Positions 7,891 to 17,088 are shown, counted from the stretch's first letter. The stretch is DNA of 64,000 bases from Chryseobacterium candidae (GCF_004916905.1 NZ_SDLV01000025.1:62001-126000), one strand, 5' to 3'. The notes: generated by a model not told the origin, from the letters alone. A program made the numbers and translations.

Positions 7891-10050
7891 ATGAAAAATT
7901 TTCTATTAATTTGTTTTTTGCAGTGTTTTGTGCTGAGTTTTTCTCAGAATTTAAAACCGGTCGCTCAAAAAGTTTTAGAATTTCATAATCGAAAATCAGA
8001 ATTTAAAACGTATGACTTATTTGAAACGAATAAATCTGCAGATAAAACAGCCGAATACAAAAAAGCAGCAACAGACATCACTGTAATGTCTTTAAAATCT
8101 GCAGAATTAAAAAGATTAATCAAAGATAAACCTGATTTTATTGAAATTTCTTTTCCTTTTGATGATGGGAGACAAATCATTGTTGAAATGTACAGACATC
8201 AGATCTTAACCAGCGATTTTAAAGTAATTACAGATAAAGGAACAACCGTAGAATATACGCCTGGAGTTTATTATCAGGGAATAGTAAAAGGAGATAATGC
8301 TTCTATCGCAGCCTTTAGCTTTTTCAATAACGACATTGTTGGAGTTGCTTCCACCCCTGAATCAGGAAATATAGTGGTAGGAAAAGCTAAAAATTCTGAA
8401 GATTTTGTAAGCTATTCAGATTCTAAGTTAACAGGATCTAACCCGTTTGCCTGTGATGTAGACGGGCTGAAAGAAAATCAGGTTCAGAGACCTGTCTTTA
8501 CACCGGATAATACTAACAAAAAAACAGATAATTGCGTAAGGATCTACTATGAAGCAGGTTATGGTCCTTATACCCAAAATGGGAGTAACACTACCACTAC
8601 CACCAATTGGGTTACCGCTATGCATAATAATGTTTCAACACTTTATGCCAATGAGAATGTTAATGTAGCATTAAGTGAAGTTTTTGTCTGGACTACCACC
8701 GATCCTTATACAGGATCACCCGGCACAATTCTGAACCAGTTTAGAACCACCAGAACCACTTTTAATGGTGATTTGGCACAATTATTAAGAAATCCTGCCA
8801 CAACAAGTATCGCATATGTAAATTCATTATGTACCGATTACAGATATTCTTACTGCGGTACGAATTTTAATTATCAAAATGTCCCCACTTACTCATGGAA
8901 TATAGAAGCTATGACTCATGAACTTGGGCATAATTTAGGTTCACCACATACTCACGCCTGTTTCTGGAACGGAAATAATACAGCTATTGATGGCTGTGGA
9001 CCAGCTTCAGGAAATAATGAAGGATGTACCGCAGCTCTTCCTCCGGCAGGTGGTGGTACCATTATGAGTTACTGCCATCTGGTAAGCAGCGTAGGAATTA
9101 ATTTTGCAAATGGCTTTGGTGTGCAGCCTGGAACATTGATCAGAAATACCGTGGATTCAAAAGGATGCCTTGGTACCAATTGCATAGCATCATGCCCTGC
9201 ATCAATTACCAATTTTACAATTACCAATATCACACAGAACTCTGCAAATGCAAATTTTACAGACGTAAGTTCATCATCATGGAAATATAAATTAACTACA
9301 AGTAACGGAGCGCTCGTATCTTCCGGAAGTACCAATACACCTTCTTTTAATTTTACAAACCTTCAGCCTGCCACTTATTACAGACTAAATGCAGGCACAA
9401 ATTGCAGCGGCCCTAATGCATTCCAGCTATCAAAGTTGTTTTTAACTGATGGAGCATGGTGTGACGGAGTTCAATTCTTGGACACAGGAGGCTCAGCAGG
9501 TCAATATGGAGATAATGAAGAATTAGTAAAAACATTCTATCCAGCGTCCGGTTCCTCTTTAACAATGACTTTTACTGCATTCGATCTTGAACAAGGCTAT
9601 GATTATATGTATGTGTATAATGGGGCTTCTACGGCTTCACCATTGTTTGCCAATGGAAATAATTTGAGTGGAAGTACTATACCAGGTCCGTTCACATCTA
9701 CAGATCCTTCAGGAGCAATAACAGTTAAATTTGTTTCAGATGGAGGCGTTACAGGAAATGGATGGAATGTAAATTTCTCTTGCAGCGTTTTAGCCGTAGA
9801 AGATATCAATCCCCCAAATAATTCAATAGACATTTATCCGAATCCTGCCAAAAATATGATAACGGTGTCTTCAAAAGAAAGATTAAGAGGATATAAGATT
9901 TATGATGAAGCAGGGAGGTTGATCATTTCTGATTCTTCTCTTAAAGGAAATAAACAGGAAATAAATCTTTCCTCAATTCAGACAGGAAACTATGTTATCA
10001 CCGTGGAAACAGAAAAACAAACCATCAATAAAAAGCTGATCAAACAGTAA
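7891..10050 (+). CDS. Secreted reprolysin-like zinc metalloprotease with T9SS sorting domain
   Basis: A 719-residue protein counted from the ATG at 7891; this start gives a clean signal peptide (KNFLLICFLQCFVLSFSQ), while the upstream ATG adds 12 charged residues. A propeptide-like region precedes the metzincin domain. The zinc motif HELGHNLGSPH is at residues 343-353, followed by the Met-turn GGTIMSYC. After it come a fibronectin III-like stretch, a CUB-like domain (about 525-635, with DYMYVYNGAS) and a C-terminal type IX sorting domain opening with IDIYPNPAKN. It is therefore predicted to be exported across the outer membrane by the T9SS and to degrade host or environmental protein. Confidence 0.92.
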   Translation: MKNFLLICFLQCFVLSFSQNLKPVAQKVLEFHNRKSEFKTYDLFETNKSADKTAEYKKAATDITVMSLKSAELKRLIKDKPDFIEISFPFDDGRQIIVEMYRHQILTSDFKVITDKGTTVEYTPGVYYQGIVKGDNASIAAFSFFNNDIVGVASTPESGNIVVGKAKNSEDFVSYSDSKLTGSNPFACDVDGLKENQVQRPVFTPDNTNKKTDNCVRIYYEAGYGPYTQNGSNTTTTTNWVTAMHNNVSTLYANENVNVALSEVFVWTTTDPYTGSPGTILNQFRTTRTTFNGDLAQLLRNPATTSIAYVNSLCTDYRYSYCGTNFNYQNVPTYSWNIEAMTHELGHNLGSPHTHACFWNGNNTAIDGCGPASGNNEGCTAALPPAGGGTIMSYCHLVSSVGINFANGFGVQPGTLIRNTVDSKGCLGTNCIASCPASITNFTITNITQNSANANFTDVSSSSWKYKLTTSNGALVSSGSTNTPSFNFTNLQPATYYRLNAGTNCSGPNAFQLSKLFLTDGAWCDGVQFLDTGGSAGQYGDNEELVKTFYPASGSSLTMTFTAFDLEQGYDYMYVYNGASTASPLFANGNNLSGSTIPGPFTSTDPSGAITVKFVSDGGVTGNGWNVNFSCSVLAVEDINPPNNSIDIYPNPAKNMITVSSKERLRGYKIYDEAGRLIISDSSLKGNKQEINLSSIQTGNYVITVETEKQTINKKLIKQ

Positions 10051-10069
10051 TTATAGGACGAATCTTTGC

Positions 10070-10096
10070 AAAAGCCTGATTTTATCAGGCTTTTTT
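10070..10096 (+). terminator. Rho-independent terminator of metalloprotease gene
   Basis: AAAAGCCTGA/TCAGGCTTTT with a short loop and a T tail. Confidence 0.85.
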
Positions 10097-10157
10097 CGTA
10101 TCTTTATATAGAAAAAATTCGGCCTGAGTTTTGCTTATATTCAGAGGAATAATTTTT

Positions 10158-10165
10158 AACTTTGC
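10158..10165 (+). promoter_or_regulatory. Promoter -7 box TAACTTTG
   Basis: A perfect TAnnTTTG match about 20 bases upstream of the ATG at 10185. It also shows that the longer in-frame reading from 10131 crosses the promoter and is not coding. Confidence 0.6.
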
Positions 10166-10184
10166 AAAAAGATTTATTGTCAAT

Positions 10185-11111
10185 ATGACCAACCCTTTAT
10201 TTTATGCAAAAATAATCCTGTTTGGAGAATACGGAATGATTGAAGATTCCCAGGGGCTTGTTGTACCTTACAGCTTCTATAAAGGAACTTTGAAATTCTC
10301 AGATTTGAGTTCTGATTTTGAACTTAACTCCAACAGACATCTGCAGAAGTATTCTGAATTTCTTACAGCACTTGATCTTTCCGATAACTTTAAGCTGGAT
10401 ATTGATAGCTTTAAAAAAGATATTTCAAACGGACTTTTCTTTGATTCCAATATTCCTCAGGGATATGGAGTGGGAAGTTCAGGAGCCTTAGTCGCTGCTA
10501 TTTTTGAAAAATATTCAATCAGTAAGCTGAATCCTGAAAACATTTCAAAAGATAATCTTAAAAAATTAAAAGCTGTTTTTGGGGAAATGGAAAGCTATTT
10601 CCATGGAAAAAGTTCAGGGATGGATCCATTGATCTGTTATATGAATCTGCCAATTCTTATCGAAAATAAAGAAAATTTAGACAGGGTAAATATTCCGGAA
10701 GGAGAAGAAGGAAAAGGAGCTATTTTCCTGATTGATTCCGGAATGACCGGCGAAACAGGACCTATGATTCAGATTTTCTTTGAAAAAATGAAAACAGAAG
10801 GTTTCCGAAAAACCCTGAAAGAGGAGTTCATCCGTTACAACAACGCATGTATCGAATCTTTCCTTAAAAAGGACATGAATCCATTCTTCAGAAATCTTAA
10901 GAAGCTTTCTCACTGGGCTTATGAACATTTCCGTCCTATGATCCCTGAAAGTATCTTTAATATCTGGAAAAAAGGGCTGGATTCCAATGCTTATTATCTG
11001 AAACTGTGTGGTAGCGGTGGAGGCGGCTATATCTTAGGATTTACCAAAGATTATGCAAAAGCTGAAAAAATGCTTGACGGCTTCCAAAAAGAAGTGATTT
11101 ACAGATTTTAA
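10185..11111 (+). CDS. Mevalonate kinase-type GHMP kinase
   Basis: A 308-residue cytosolic kinase. GHMP features are visible in order: the N-terminal strand KIILFGEYGMIED, the phosphate-binding loop PQGYGVGSSGALVAAIFEK, the MVK-like motif HGKSSGMDPLICYMNLP, and the C-terminal glycine-rich GSGGGGYILGF. The combination matches the flavobacterial mevalonate kinase, which phosphorylates mevalonate in isoprenoid synthesis. The start at 10185 follows the TAACTTTG box. A UbiA prenyltransferase gene follows after 10 bases, which fits an isoprenoid operon. Confidence 0.82.
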   Translation: MTNPLFYAKIILFGEYGMIEDSQGLVVPYSFYKGTLKFSDLSSDFELNSNRHLQKYSEFLTALDLSDNFKLDIDSFKKDISNGLFFDSNIPQGYGVGSSGALVAAIFEKYSISKLNPENISKDNLKKLKAVFGEMESYFHGKSSGMDPLICYMNLPILIENKENLDRVNIPEGEEGKGAIFLIDSGMTGETGPMIQIFFEKMKTEGFRKTLKEEFIRYNNACIESFLKKDMNPFFRNLKKLSHWAYEHFRPMIPESIFNIWKKGLDSNAYYLKLCGSGGGGYILGFTKDYAKAEKMLDGFQKEVIYRF

Positions 11112-11121
11112 ACAGATTGGA

Positions 11122-12051
11122 ATGAATTCTGAAAAAGAACCTTTCCAATCTAAAAACTATTTATCAAAATCTCTATTTTACAGATTTTCACAATTCGTGG
11201 GGTTTCTCCTCGGAGCACGTTTTTTTGTAGCAGCTCTCCTGACTTTTGCTCTCTATGTTTCTACTTTTTTCCTGTTCAACCAGGATGAATCTTTCAGAAA
11301 ATTTGTTTTCGATTTTAAAGTACACGGTATTATTTTTTGTACCGTTCTTACTATTCTGGCGGGCGGTATTATCAACCAATTTTACGATCTGGAGAAAGAT
11401 CATGTAGTAAAACCTTTCAGAACACGGGTTCAGAGCTTTATCAAACAGAAATATTTTCTTTATGCCTATCTGGCGCTCAGTGCTATTTCTTTAGGCGTAG
11501 CCTGGATGATTTCTCATAATGTATTTGCTTTTTTTGTAGTTTATCAGTTCTTTATGTGGTTTTACAGCCATAAACTGAGCAGAATATTGATCCTGAATAA
11601 TCTTACATTTGTCAGTCTCACTTTGTATCCGTTCTTTGGAATGATGGTGTACTACGAAACCTTTTCCAAAAAGGTTTTCCTGATGGCTGTCTTTCTCTTT
11701 CTTATCCTGCTCTGTATTGATATTGTGAAAGATACTCTTACCAGGAGTGTAGATAAAGCTTTCGGATATACTACTATTCCTAATTATTTTAAAAGCAGAA
11801 ATACAAAAATCATTCTGACATCTTTATTGATAGTTACTATGGCAGTTTCAATGAAGATTATTACAAAAACCGGCATCACCGGGTTCATGGCTTATTATTT
11901 TGCCGGAGGGCTTTTTGTCATGATTGTATGTATTTATCTTCTTTTAAAAGCTTCAAGAAGAAGCAACTTTCTCACATTGAATGTATTAAGGTTCTGGGTT
12001 TTTGTCGGAATCATTGCCATGCTGTTAAATGGAATAGAGCATAAATTGTAA
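11122..12051 (+). CDS. UbiA-family prenyltransferase
   Basis: A 309-residue integral membrane protein with 8-9 hydrophobic segments. The two polyprenyl diphosphate/Mg2+ motifs of the UbiA family are present: NQFYDLEKD (about residues 88-96) and DIVKDTLTRSVDKAFGYTT. Flavobacterial proteins in this context are often annotated as geranylgeranylglycerol-phosphate geranylgeranyltransferase, but the acceptor cannot be read from the sequence. It lies 10 bases after mevalonate kinase and probably shares its transcript. Confidence 0.82.
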   Translation: MNSEKEPFQSKNYLSKSLFYRFSQFVGFLLGARFFVAALLTFALYVSTFFLFNQDESFRKFVFDFKVHGIIFCTVLTILAGGIINQFYDLEKDHVVKPFRTRVQSFIKQKYFLYAYLALSAISLGVAWMISHNVFAFFVVYQFFMWFYSHKLSRILILNNLTFVSLTLYPFFGMMVYYETFSKKVFLMAVFLFLILLCIDIVKDTLTRSVDKAFGYTTIPNYFKSRNTKIILTSLLIVTMAVSMKIITKTGITGFMAYYFAGGLFVMIVCIYLLLKASRRSNFLTLNVLRFWVFVGIIAMLLNGIEHKL

Positions 12052-12082
12052 AAAAAATCTTTAAATAAACTGAGGTTATTAT

Positions 12083-12090
12083 TACCTTTG
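12083..12090 (+). promoter_or_regulatory. Promoter -7 box TACCTTTG of proline dehydrogenase gene
   Basis: A TAnnTTTG match 24 bases upstream of the ATG at 12115. Confidence 0.6.
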
Positions 12091-12114
12091 CATAACTAAA
12101 TTTAATAAATAGGA

Positions 12115-13281
12115 ATGCCCATTTTTAATGATACTAAAATTGCATTTGCAGACAAGTCTGATGCACAATTGAGAAAGGCTTACTGGATGTTTAAAATGAT
12201 TGAACAGCCAGCTCTTACCAGCCTTGGAACATCTGTTCTGAATTTCACAGTACACAATAACTTTCCTTTCGTTACCGGAATTGTAAAAAATACCTTATTT
12301 GCACAGTTCTGTGGTGGTGAAACCCGTGAAGAAAGTATGAAAGTGGTGAAGCAGCTGTTCAAAAGAGGAGTTGGAAGTATTTTTGATTATTCCATTGAAG
12401 GAAAAGAAGATGAAGAAACTTTTGATGCGGTTTGCAAAGAAATCAAGGACATTGTAAGATTCTCAGTAGGAAATCCGGCGATTCCCTTTATTGTGTTTAA
12501 GCCTACTGCTTTTGGAAGAATTGATCTTTATGAAGCTGTTGGAAAAGGGGCTGAGCTTACTAGCAGCCAGAAAGAAGAATGGGAAAGAGTGGTAAAAAGA
12601 TTTGATGAAGTATGCAGTCTTTGCCATGAGCATGATAAAAAAGTAATGGTAGATGCTGAAGAAACCTGGATGCAGGATGCAGCAGACCACCTTTGTGAAG
12701 AGATGATGGAGAAATATAACCAGCAGAAACCTATCGTCTGGAATACCATCCAGATGTACAGAACCGGAAGATTGGAATATATGGAAGCTCATCTTCAGAG
12801 AGCAAGAGAGAAGAATTACTTTATTGGTTACAAGATCGTACGTGGTGCTTACATGGAAAAAGAAAGAGCCAGAGCAGCAGAAAAAGGATATGCAGATCCG
12901 ATTCAGCCAACCAAAGAAGCGTCAGATAAAAATTATAATGCAGGAATCGATTTCGTGATGGATCATTTGGATAAGGTTTCAGCATTCTTTGGAACTCATA
13001 ACGAAATCTCTTCTGAGCTGATTATGGATAAAATGAAAGCAAAATCTCTGGAAAGCGGTAATCCTCATGTATATTTCGGACAGCTTTACGGAATGAGTGA
13101 TAATATTACTTTCTATCTGTCAGATAAAGGCTATAATGTGGCTAAATATCTTCCATACGGACCTGTAAAGGATGTTGTCCCTTATTTAACAAGAAGAGCT
13201 CAGGAAAATACCTCTGTAGCCGGACAAACCGGAAGAGAGCTTGGACTGATCAAAAAAGAATTGGAAAGAAGAAAGAAATAA
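12115..13281 (+). CDS. Proline dehydrogenase
   Basis: A 388-residue stand-alone PRODH domain (TIM barrel, FAD-dependent) that oxidises proline to pyrroline-5-carboxylate and passes electrons to the quinone pool. Family motifs are VMVDAEETWMQ, the substrate-binding IGYKIVRGAYMEKERARA, FFGTHNE, and the C-terminal YLPYGPVKDVVPYLTRRAQEN with the arginine pair that holds the carboxylate. It lacks the P5C dehydrogenase domain of the long PutA form. Its own promoter and a strong terminator suggest it is transcribed alone. Confidence 0.92.
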   Translation: MPIFNDTKIAFADKSDAQLRKAYWMFKMIEQPALTSLGTSVLNFTVHNNFPFVTGIVKNTLFAQFCGGETREESMKVVKQLFKRGVGSIFDYSIEGKEDEETFDAVCKEIKDIVRFSVGNPAIPFIVFKPTAFGRIDLYEAVGKGAELTSSQKEEWERVVKRFDEVCSLCHEHDKKVMVDAEETWMQDAADHLCEEMMEKYNQQKPIVWNTIQMYRTGRLEYMEAHLQRAREKNYFIGYKIVRGAYMEKERARAAEKGYADPIQPTKEASDKNYNAGIDFVMDHLDKVSAFFGTHNEISSELIMDKMKAKSLESGNPHVYFGQLYGMSDNITFYLSDKGYNVAKYLPYGPVKDVVPYLTRRAQENTSVAGQTGRELGLIKKELERRKK

Positions 13282-13307
13282 TAATATTGTTCTTAATACA
13301 TTTAATT

Positions 13308-13335
13308 AGACCTGCAGTTTTGCAGGTCTTTTTTT
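13308..13335 (+). terminator. Rho-independent terminator of proline dehydrogenase gene
   Basis: AGACCTGCA/TGCAGGTCT with a four-base loop and a T7 tail. Confidence 0.85.
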
Positions 13336-13454
13336 ATGGCAATTAAAGGGGCTGAATTGTATGGTCAATTAATAATAATCAGGGTAATCATCTTATGAAT
13401 TAATTATATTTTAAAATAAATTAATTTTTATTGCTGATTTTATTTTAAATATTT

Positions 13455-13647
13455 ATATTTGATAGAGTCATAAAAAAACGTATAACTATATCCTCATTTA
13501 CTATTATGCTTCTGTCTTATGGCAGAACCTTTCCAGTACACGAATCAACTTTATTATAGGTAAATTTTAAAAATAAAATAAAGCAATAGCTTTAGTTTTC
13601 TTCTTCAAATATTTTTTAACCTGATCATTTTCTTTGGTCAGGTTTTT
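13455..13647 (+). ncRNA. Candidate small RNA between promoter box and terminator
   Basis: A TATATTTG box (13455-13462), with a TTG about 20 bases further upstream, looks like a good + strand promoter. About 160 bases later lies a + strand terminator, AACCTGA...TCAGGTT followed by eight T. Between them the only frame with an ATG is 17 codons without a supporting signal. This is inference from signals; I do not recognise an RNA family, although 6S RNA is one possibility for a transcript of this size. Confidence 0.3.
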
Positions 13648-13648
13648 T
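13618..13648 (+). terminator. Terminator facing right, abutting the regulator gene end
   Basis: The stem AACCTGA/TCAGGTT is followed by TTTTTTTT on the + strand. On the - strand it is followed by A, so it does not serve the regulator gene. Confidence 0.6.
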
Positions 13649-14185
13649 TTAAGGCTCAAAACTTTCGAATTTTCCATTTTCGTAGAAGAGAACGATACGT
13701 TTTATTTTATTTTGCTGATTACCAAATAGTTGACCTAATATATGATCGCCGGAATTTTCTAATCGCTGAGAATCCGATATTTTTTCCTGAGCTTTATCCT
13801 TGGCGGGTATAAACGATTCTCCGGGACTTGATTTTGGAGCCTCTGTTTCCGTTTCATCACTTCCAAATTCATCGTCGTCTTTCATCATGGTAAAAAGATC
13901 GGGTAGTGGAGTCGTTTTCATTTTCTCTTCTTCAGTATTCTCTTCGCTAATTTCTGATTCGGGCAGTTGAGATTTCAACATTTCACCTTCACCGGTAACC
14001 AGCCAGTCCCATAGAAGTTCAGGGAAACGGGATTTTATTTTTATGATAAATTCAAGAGACGGTTTGTTTCTTCCTGATGTGATATGTGAAATGGATGAAC
14101 GCTGCACATCAATCTCATCCGCAAACTCGGAAGGAGTAAGACGAGAATACTCTATAATTTTGGAAATTCTTTCATTTAAACTCAT
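13649..14185 (-). CDS. XRE-family helix-turn-helix regulator
   Basis: A 178-residue protein. Residues 1-70 form a Cro/CI-type helix-turn-helix: SRLTPSEFADEIDVQRSSISHITSGRNKPSLEFIIKI, then WLVTGEGEM. The middle is acidic and low in complexity (about 75-150). The last 20 residues (KRIVLFYENGKFESFEP) look like a conserved tail of this flavobacterial group. It is transcribed leftward from a promoter that overlaps two of the TTACAAATGTAA dyads, suggesting autoregulation. Its targets are unknown; the M14 peptidase gene on the far side of the dyad-rich gap is a candidate. Confidence 0.85.
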   Translation of the reverse strand: MSLNERISKIIEYSRLTPSEFADEIDVQRSSISHITSGRNKPSLEFIIKIKSRFPELLWDWLVTGEGEMLKSQLPESEISEENTEEEKMKTTPLPDLFTMMKDDDEFGSDETETEAPKSSPGESFIPAKDKAQEKISDSQRLENSGDHILGQLFGNQQNKIKRIVLFYENGKFESFEP

Positions 14186-15155
14186 AAAAATAAGCCTTTA
14201 ATTATTTTACAAATGTAACTCTAATAATTTACAAATGCAAAATACAAATGTAAATAAATGAAAATATTATCTGTATACATTTGTAACTTTAATTTAATTG
14301 TTTTTAAATCAATAGATTATACTTTAATTACAATTGTATTTATTTAATATGATAATCTTATTCAGTATATTTCTGTAACCATCTTTGATGGAGTAACGAA
14401 TCATTATTTTACTTAAATATTAGTTTAAAATTGTAAATTAATGCTTTATTGCATGATATTTTGACCGTTAGATCTCTATAAAAATGCGATTTACATTATT
14501 AAACTACTGAACCTACTCCAGAGAGTAGGTTTATATTAAAATCTTCATGAAAATACACATAGAACTTATTATGTTTGATGACAGCTTTGTAAATTACCAA
14601 TGTAAATGCACTATTTTAAGCCCCTATTAAGCTCAATTTAAAGGAAAAATGCCTTCCTATTAAGCAACTAATTTTTTGTAAGATTAAGGCTCTTAAAAAA
14701 AGTGTTATTTGAATAATTTTCTGAAGGGCATCTTGTTTTTTACTCATTTTACATATGTATACATCACTAAACAACCTGGTTTTCCACAATTTTAATGTTT
14801 AATAAAATAACACTCAAATGCCTTTAAACAGCATTTTCCGCACTTCAAGTATTGTTAGATTTAGTATTTATATAAATCTCATAAAGTGTTGACTTTTAAT
14901 ATTTTGATTATTTGCTTTTAAATTATTCGCAATCCACAATTTTATCCACAGACAAAATGTCATTATGTACTGTTTGATAATGTTACAAGTGTTAACTCAC
15001 TTATTAAGTTTAAAAATGGAAATAATAAATGTTTGTAAATCGCAATTAAAATATTTGTCAAATGTAAATTCGTGGTTTTTGATGATATTTACAAATGTTA
15101 ATTTATGTTTTTGGCTAAAAATGGCTAAATTTGATTTTTGTAAACTATTCCTAAA
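14186..15155. promoter_or_regulatory. 970-base gene-free region with an array of TTTACAAATGTAA-like dyads
   Basis: No supported gene lies here. At least eight near-copies of the dyad TTTACAAATGTAA occur, at about 14207, 14229, 14242, 14275, 14326, 14594, 14749, 14982, 15055 and 15088, with several half-sites between. The region is very AT-rich. It also holds a perfect DnaA box TTATCCACA at 14942-14950 and two one- or two-mismatch versions near 14780 and 14930. The likely reading is an operator field for the adjacent XRE regulator; a replication-type element is a weaker alternative. The short ORF at 14965-15159 looks like noise. Confidence 0.6.
14210..14217 (-). promoter_or_regulatory. Promoter -7 box TACATTTG of the XRE regulator, inside an operator-like dyad
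   Basis: Read on the - strand the dyad gives TACATTTG (TAnnTTTG), about 25 bases upstream of the ATG. A TTG (14238-14240 on the complement) lies 20 bases further upstream. The box is embedded in TTACAAATGTAA at 14207-14218, so a protein binding the dyad would block this promoter. Confidence 0.45.
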
Positions 15156-16265
15156 ATGAATTTTGAACAGATCTATTCTCAAAACCCCGATTTCTCAAAT
15201 CGCTATATTTCCCCTGAAAAATTATTTTCCTATCTACAGACCAATCTCAGCGATTATATTCAGGAGATCGGAACATCCTATTTAGATAAACCTATTTATC
15301 AGTTAAGCATCGGTACCGGAAACATTCACGTATTGGCGTGGTCACAAATGCACGGAAATGAATCCAACGCCACTCATGCTATGCTTGATCTTTTGGTAAG
15401 CCTTGATAAAGCTCCCGAAATGAAAGAAGACTTATTCAGTAAGATAACACTTGATTTCATCTTCATGCTGAATCCGGACGGATCTGAAAAATGGACCAGA
15501 CTGAATGCAGCCGATATTGATCTGAACAGAGACTTTCATAATGAAGCAAGTAAAGAGATTAAATTCCTGAAAAAAGCAGCTGCTTCCAAAAAATATGATT
15601 ACGCTTTAAACCTTCATGAGCAGAGAACCATATTTACTACTGATGGAATTCATCCTGCTACACTTTCCTTTTTAGCTCCTTCCGAAAATGTAGAACGTAC
15701 CGTTACCGAAAACAGAAAAAAATGTATGGCAGTAATCGGAAGTGTTTACAACCATTTAAAAGAAATGATTCCCAACCAGATCGGAAGATATTCTGATGAA
15801 TTTTATCCTACTTCTACCGGAGATAACTTTATTAAATCAGGAATGCCAACGATTTTATTTGAAGGCGGACATTTTGTAGATGATTATACGAGAACAGGAA
15901 CAAGAAAATATTATACAATTGCTCTTTATTATGCACTGAAAGCAATCAGTGAACTGAACTCTGATAGTACAGGATGGGAAACTTATCTTGAAATTCCTGA
16001 AAACAAGGAAACGCATTATGATATTATTTACAGAAATGTAAAGCTGAATACAGAGCATGAATGTATTCTGGATATTGCAGTTCAGTACAGGGAGATCAAA
16101 GAAGAGGGGAAAAGTGAGATCTCATTTATTCCTTTTGTAATGGAAGCAGGAGATGTAAAACAAAAGAAAGGCTGGCTGGAAATAGACTGTACCGGAAAGA
16201 AATTTATTTCTGCCACTAAATATCCGAAACTGGATTCTGTGGTAGAATTTACAATTGAAGATTAA
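15156..16265 (+). CDS. M14-family zinc carboxypeptidase
   Basis: A 369-residue protein without a signal peptide. The M14 zinc ligands HxxE are in SQMHGNESNATHAML, followed by the substrate-binding block NPDGSEKWTRLNAADIDLNRDF, the third ligand in YALNLHEQR, and the late LFEGGHF holding the likely catalytic Glu. About 100 C-terminal residues form a small beta-rich extra domain. Cytosolic members of this group trim peptides, possibly cell-wall peptides. It faces the dyad-rich gap and may be controlled from there. Confidence 0.88.
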   Translation: MNFEQIYSQNPDFSNRYISPEKLFSYLQTNLSDYIQEIGTSYLDKPIYQLSIGTGNIHVLAWSQMHGNESNATHAMLDLLVSLDKAPEMKEDLFSKITLDFIFMLNPDGSEKWTRLNAADIDLNRDFHNEASKEIKFLKKAAASKKYDYALNLHEQRTIFTTDGIHPATLSFLAPSENVERTVTENRKKCMAVIGSVYNHLKEMIPNQIGRYSDEFYPTSTGDNFIKSGMPTILFEGGHFVDDYTRTGTRKYYTIALYYALKAISELNSDSTGWETYLEIPENKETHYDIIYRNVKLNTEHECILDIAVQYREIKEEGKSEISFIPFVMEAGDVKQKKGWLEIDCTGKKFISATKYPKLDSVVEFTIED

Positions 16266-16296
16266 AGGATTTTAAATAATCTCCTCATACAAAAGC

Positions 16297-16330
16297 TTCG
16301 GCAGCCCTCAAAGGCTGCCGAAATTTTTTT
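16297..16330 (+). terminator. Rho-independent terminator of M14 peptidase gene
   Basis: A GC-rich 10-base stem TTCGGCAGCC/GGCTGCCGAA followed by A and seven T. Confidence 0.9.
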
Positions 16331-16384
16331 ATAACTAATTTCCAAAATTCAAATGGCTGTCCACTCATTTATAATGTTATTCAA

Positions 16385-16450
16385 TAGGAATGGGCTTTAG
16401 CCCATTTAATTTAATGAATATTCAACCGGCTTTAGCCAAAACTTAATTTT
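16385..16450. repeat. Dispersed repeat with GGCTTTAGCC hairpins
   Basis: Two short hairpins, GGGCTTTAGCCC and GGCTTTAGCC followed by AAAAC, lie in the gap between converging genes. The second form recurs at 22246 and, altered, at 55114. Confidence 0.5.
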
Positions 16451-16472
16451 AGAATGTCGATTCCTCTAAAGA

Positions 16473-16970
16473 TTAGTTAACCACTTTAATTCCATTCGCT
16501 ACAAATCTGATTTCCTCTTTTGGTTCAGTGATAGCATCAATTTCAGACTGGGATTGTTTAGCATCTTCTGCATAATGTTTCTGCTCATTTACAGAAATTA
16601 CTTTTCTTTCTGCATTCCCATCCAATACTACATTTTTTCCTTTTAACGCTGTAGGTACAAAGAAAGCATAATCTTTCATTTTTACAAAAAACTTAGAATT
16701 ATCTTCGGTCTGGATGGTAAGCCAGCAGCCTTTTTTGTCACATACGTCAGTCACTTTTCCTTTAATAGATACATTTTCAATTTTTTTGTTATCTTTTTTA
16801 AGCTGCTTATTCAATTTATCTACGGTGATCGCTTTGGATTCAGCTGATGAAGTTACCTGACTGCCATAAGTATCACCTACCAATGCTTTCCCTTCCGGAG
16901 GTCCGGATTGGGCAAATGCTAGCGAAGAACCTGTTAAAGCGGCTGAAAATAATAAAACTTTAAATTTCAT
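16473..16970 (-). CDS. Periplasmic DUF4920-like protein
   Basis: 165 residues from the ATG at 16970, chosen because it gives a clean signal peptide (KFKVLLFSAALTGSSLAFAQ); the upstream ATG adds six residues only. The mature part has an OB-fold-like core with KGKVTDVCDKKGCWLTI, the double-cysteine CxxxxC motif of DUF4920, which may bind metal or copper. Function is not established. It is transcribed leftward alone. Confidence 0.75.
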   Translation of the reverse strand: MKFKVLLFSAALTGSSLAFAQSGPPEGKALVGDTYGSQVTSSAESKAITVDKLNKQLKKDNKKIENVSIKGKVTDVCDKKGCWLTIQTEDNSKFFVKMKDYAFFVPTALKGKNVVLDGNAERKVISVNEQKHYAEDAKQSQSEIDAITEPKEEIRFVANGIKVVN

Positions 16971-17088
16971 GTTTAATATTTTTCTCAAAAATACTAATTA
17001 AAATTGAATCATAAAGGAATAAAAAATGATAAAAAACAGGTGTTTTGATGAATTTTTAACAAAATTGAAAATGAAAGGCAGATTTGAT

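Noticed and set aside
14965..15159. 64-residue + strand ORF just before the M14 peptidase gene
   Set aside because: Residue use is dominated by AT-rich codons, it contains dyad repeats and half-sites, and it overlaps the start of the real gene. No signal or motif supports it.
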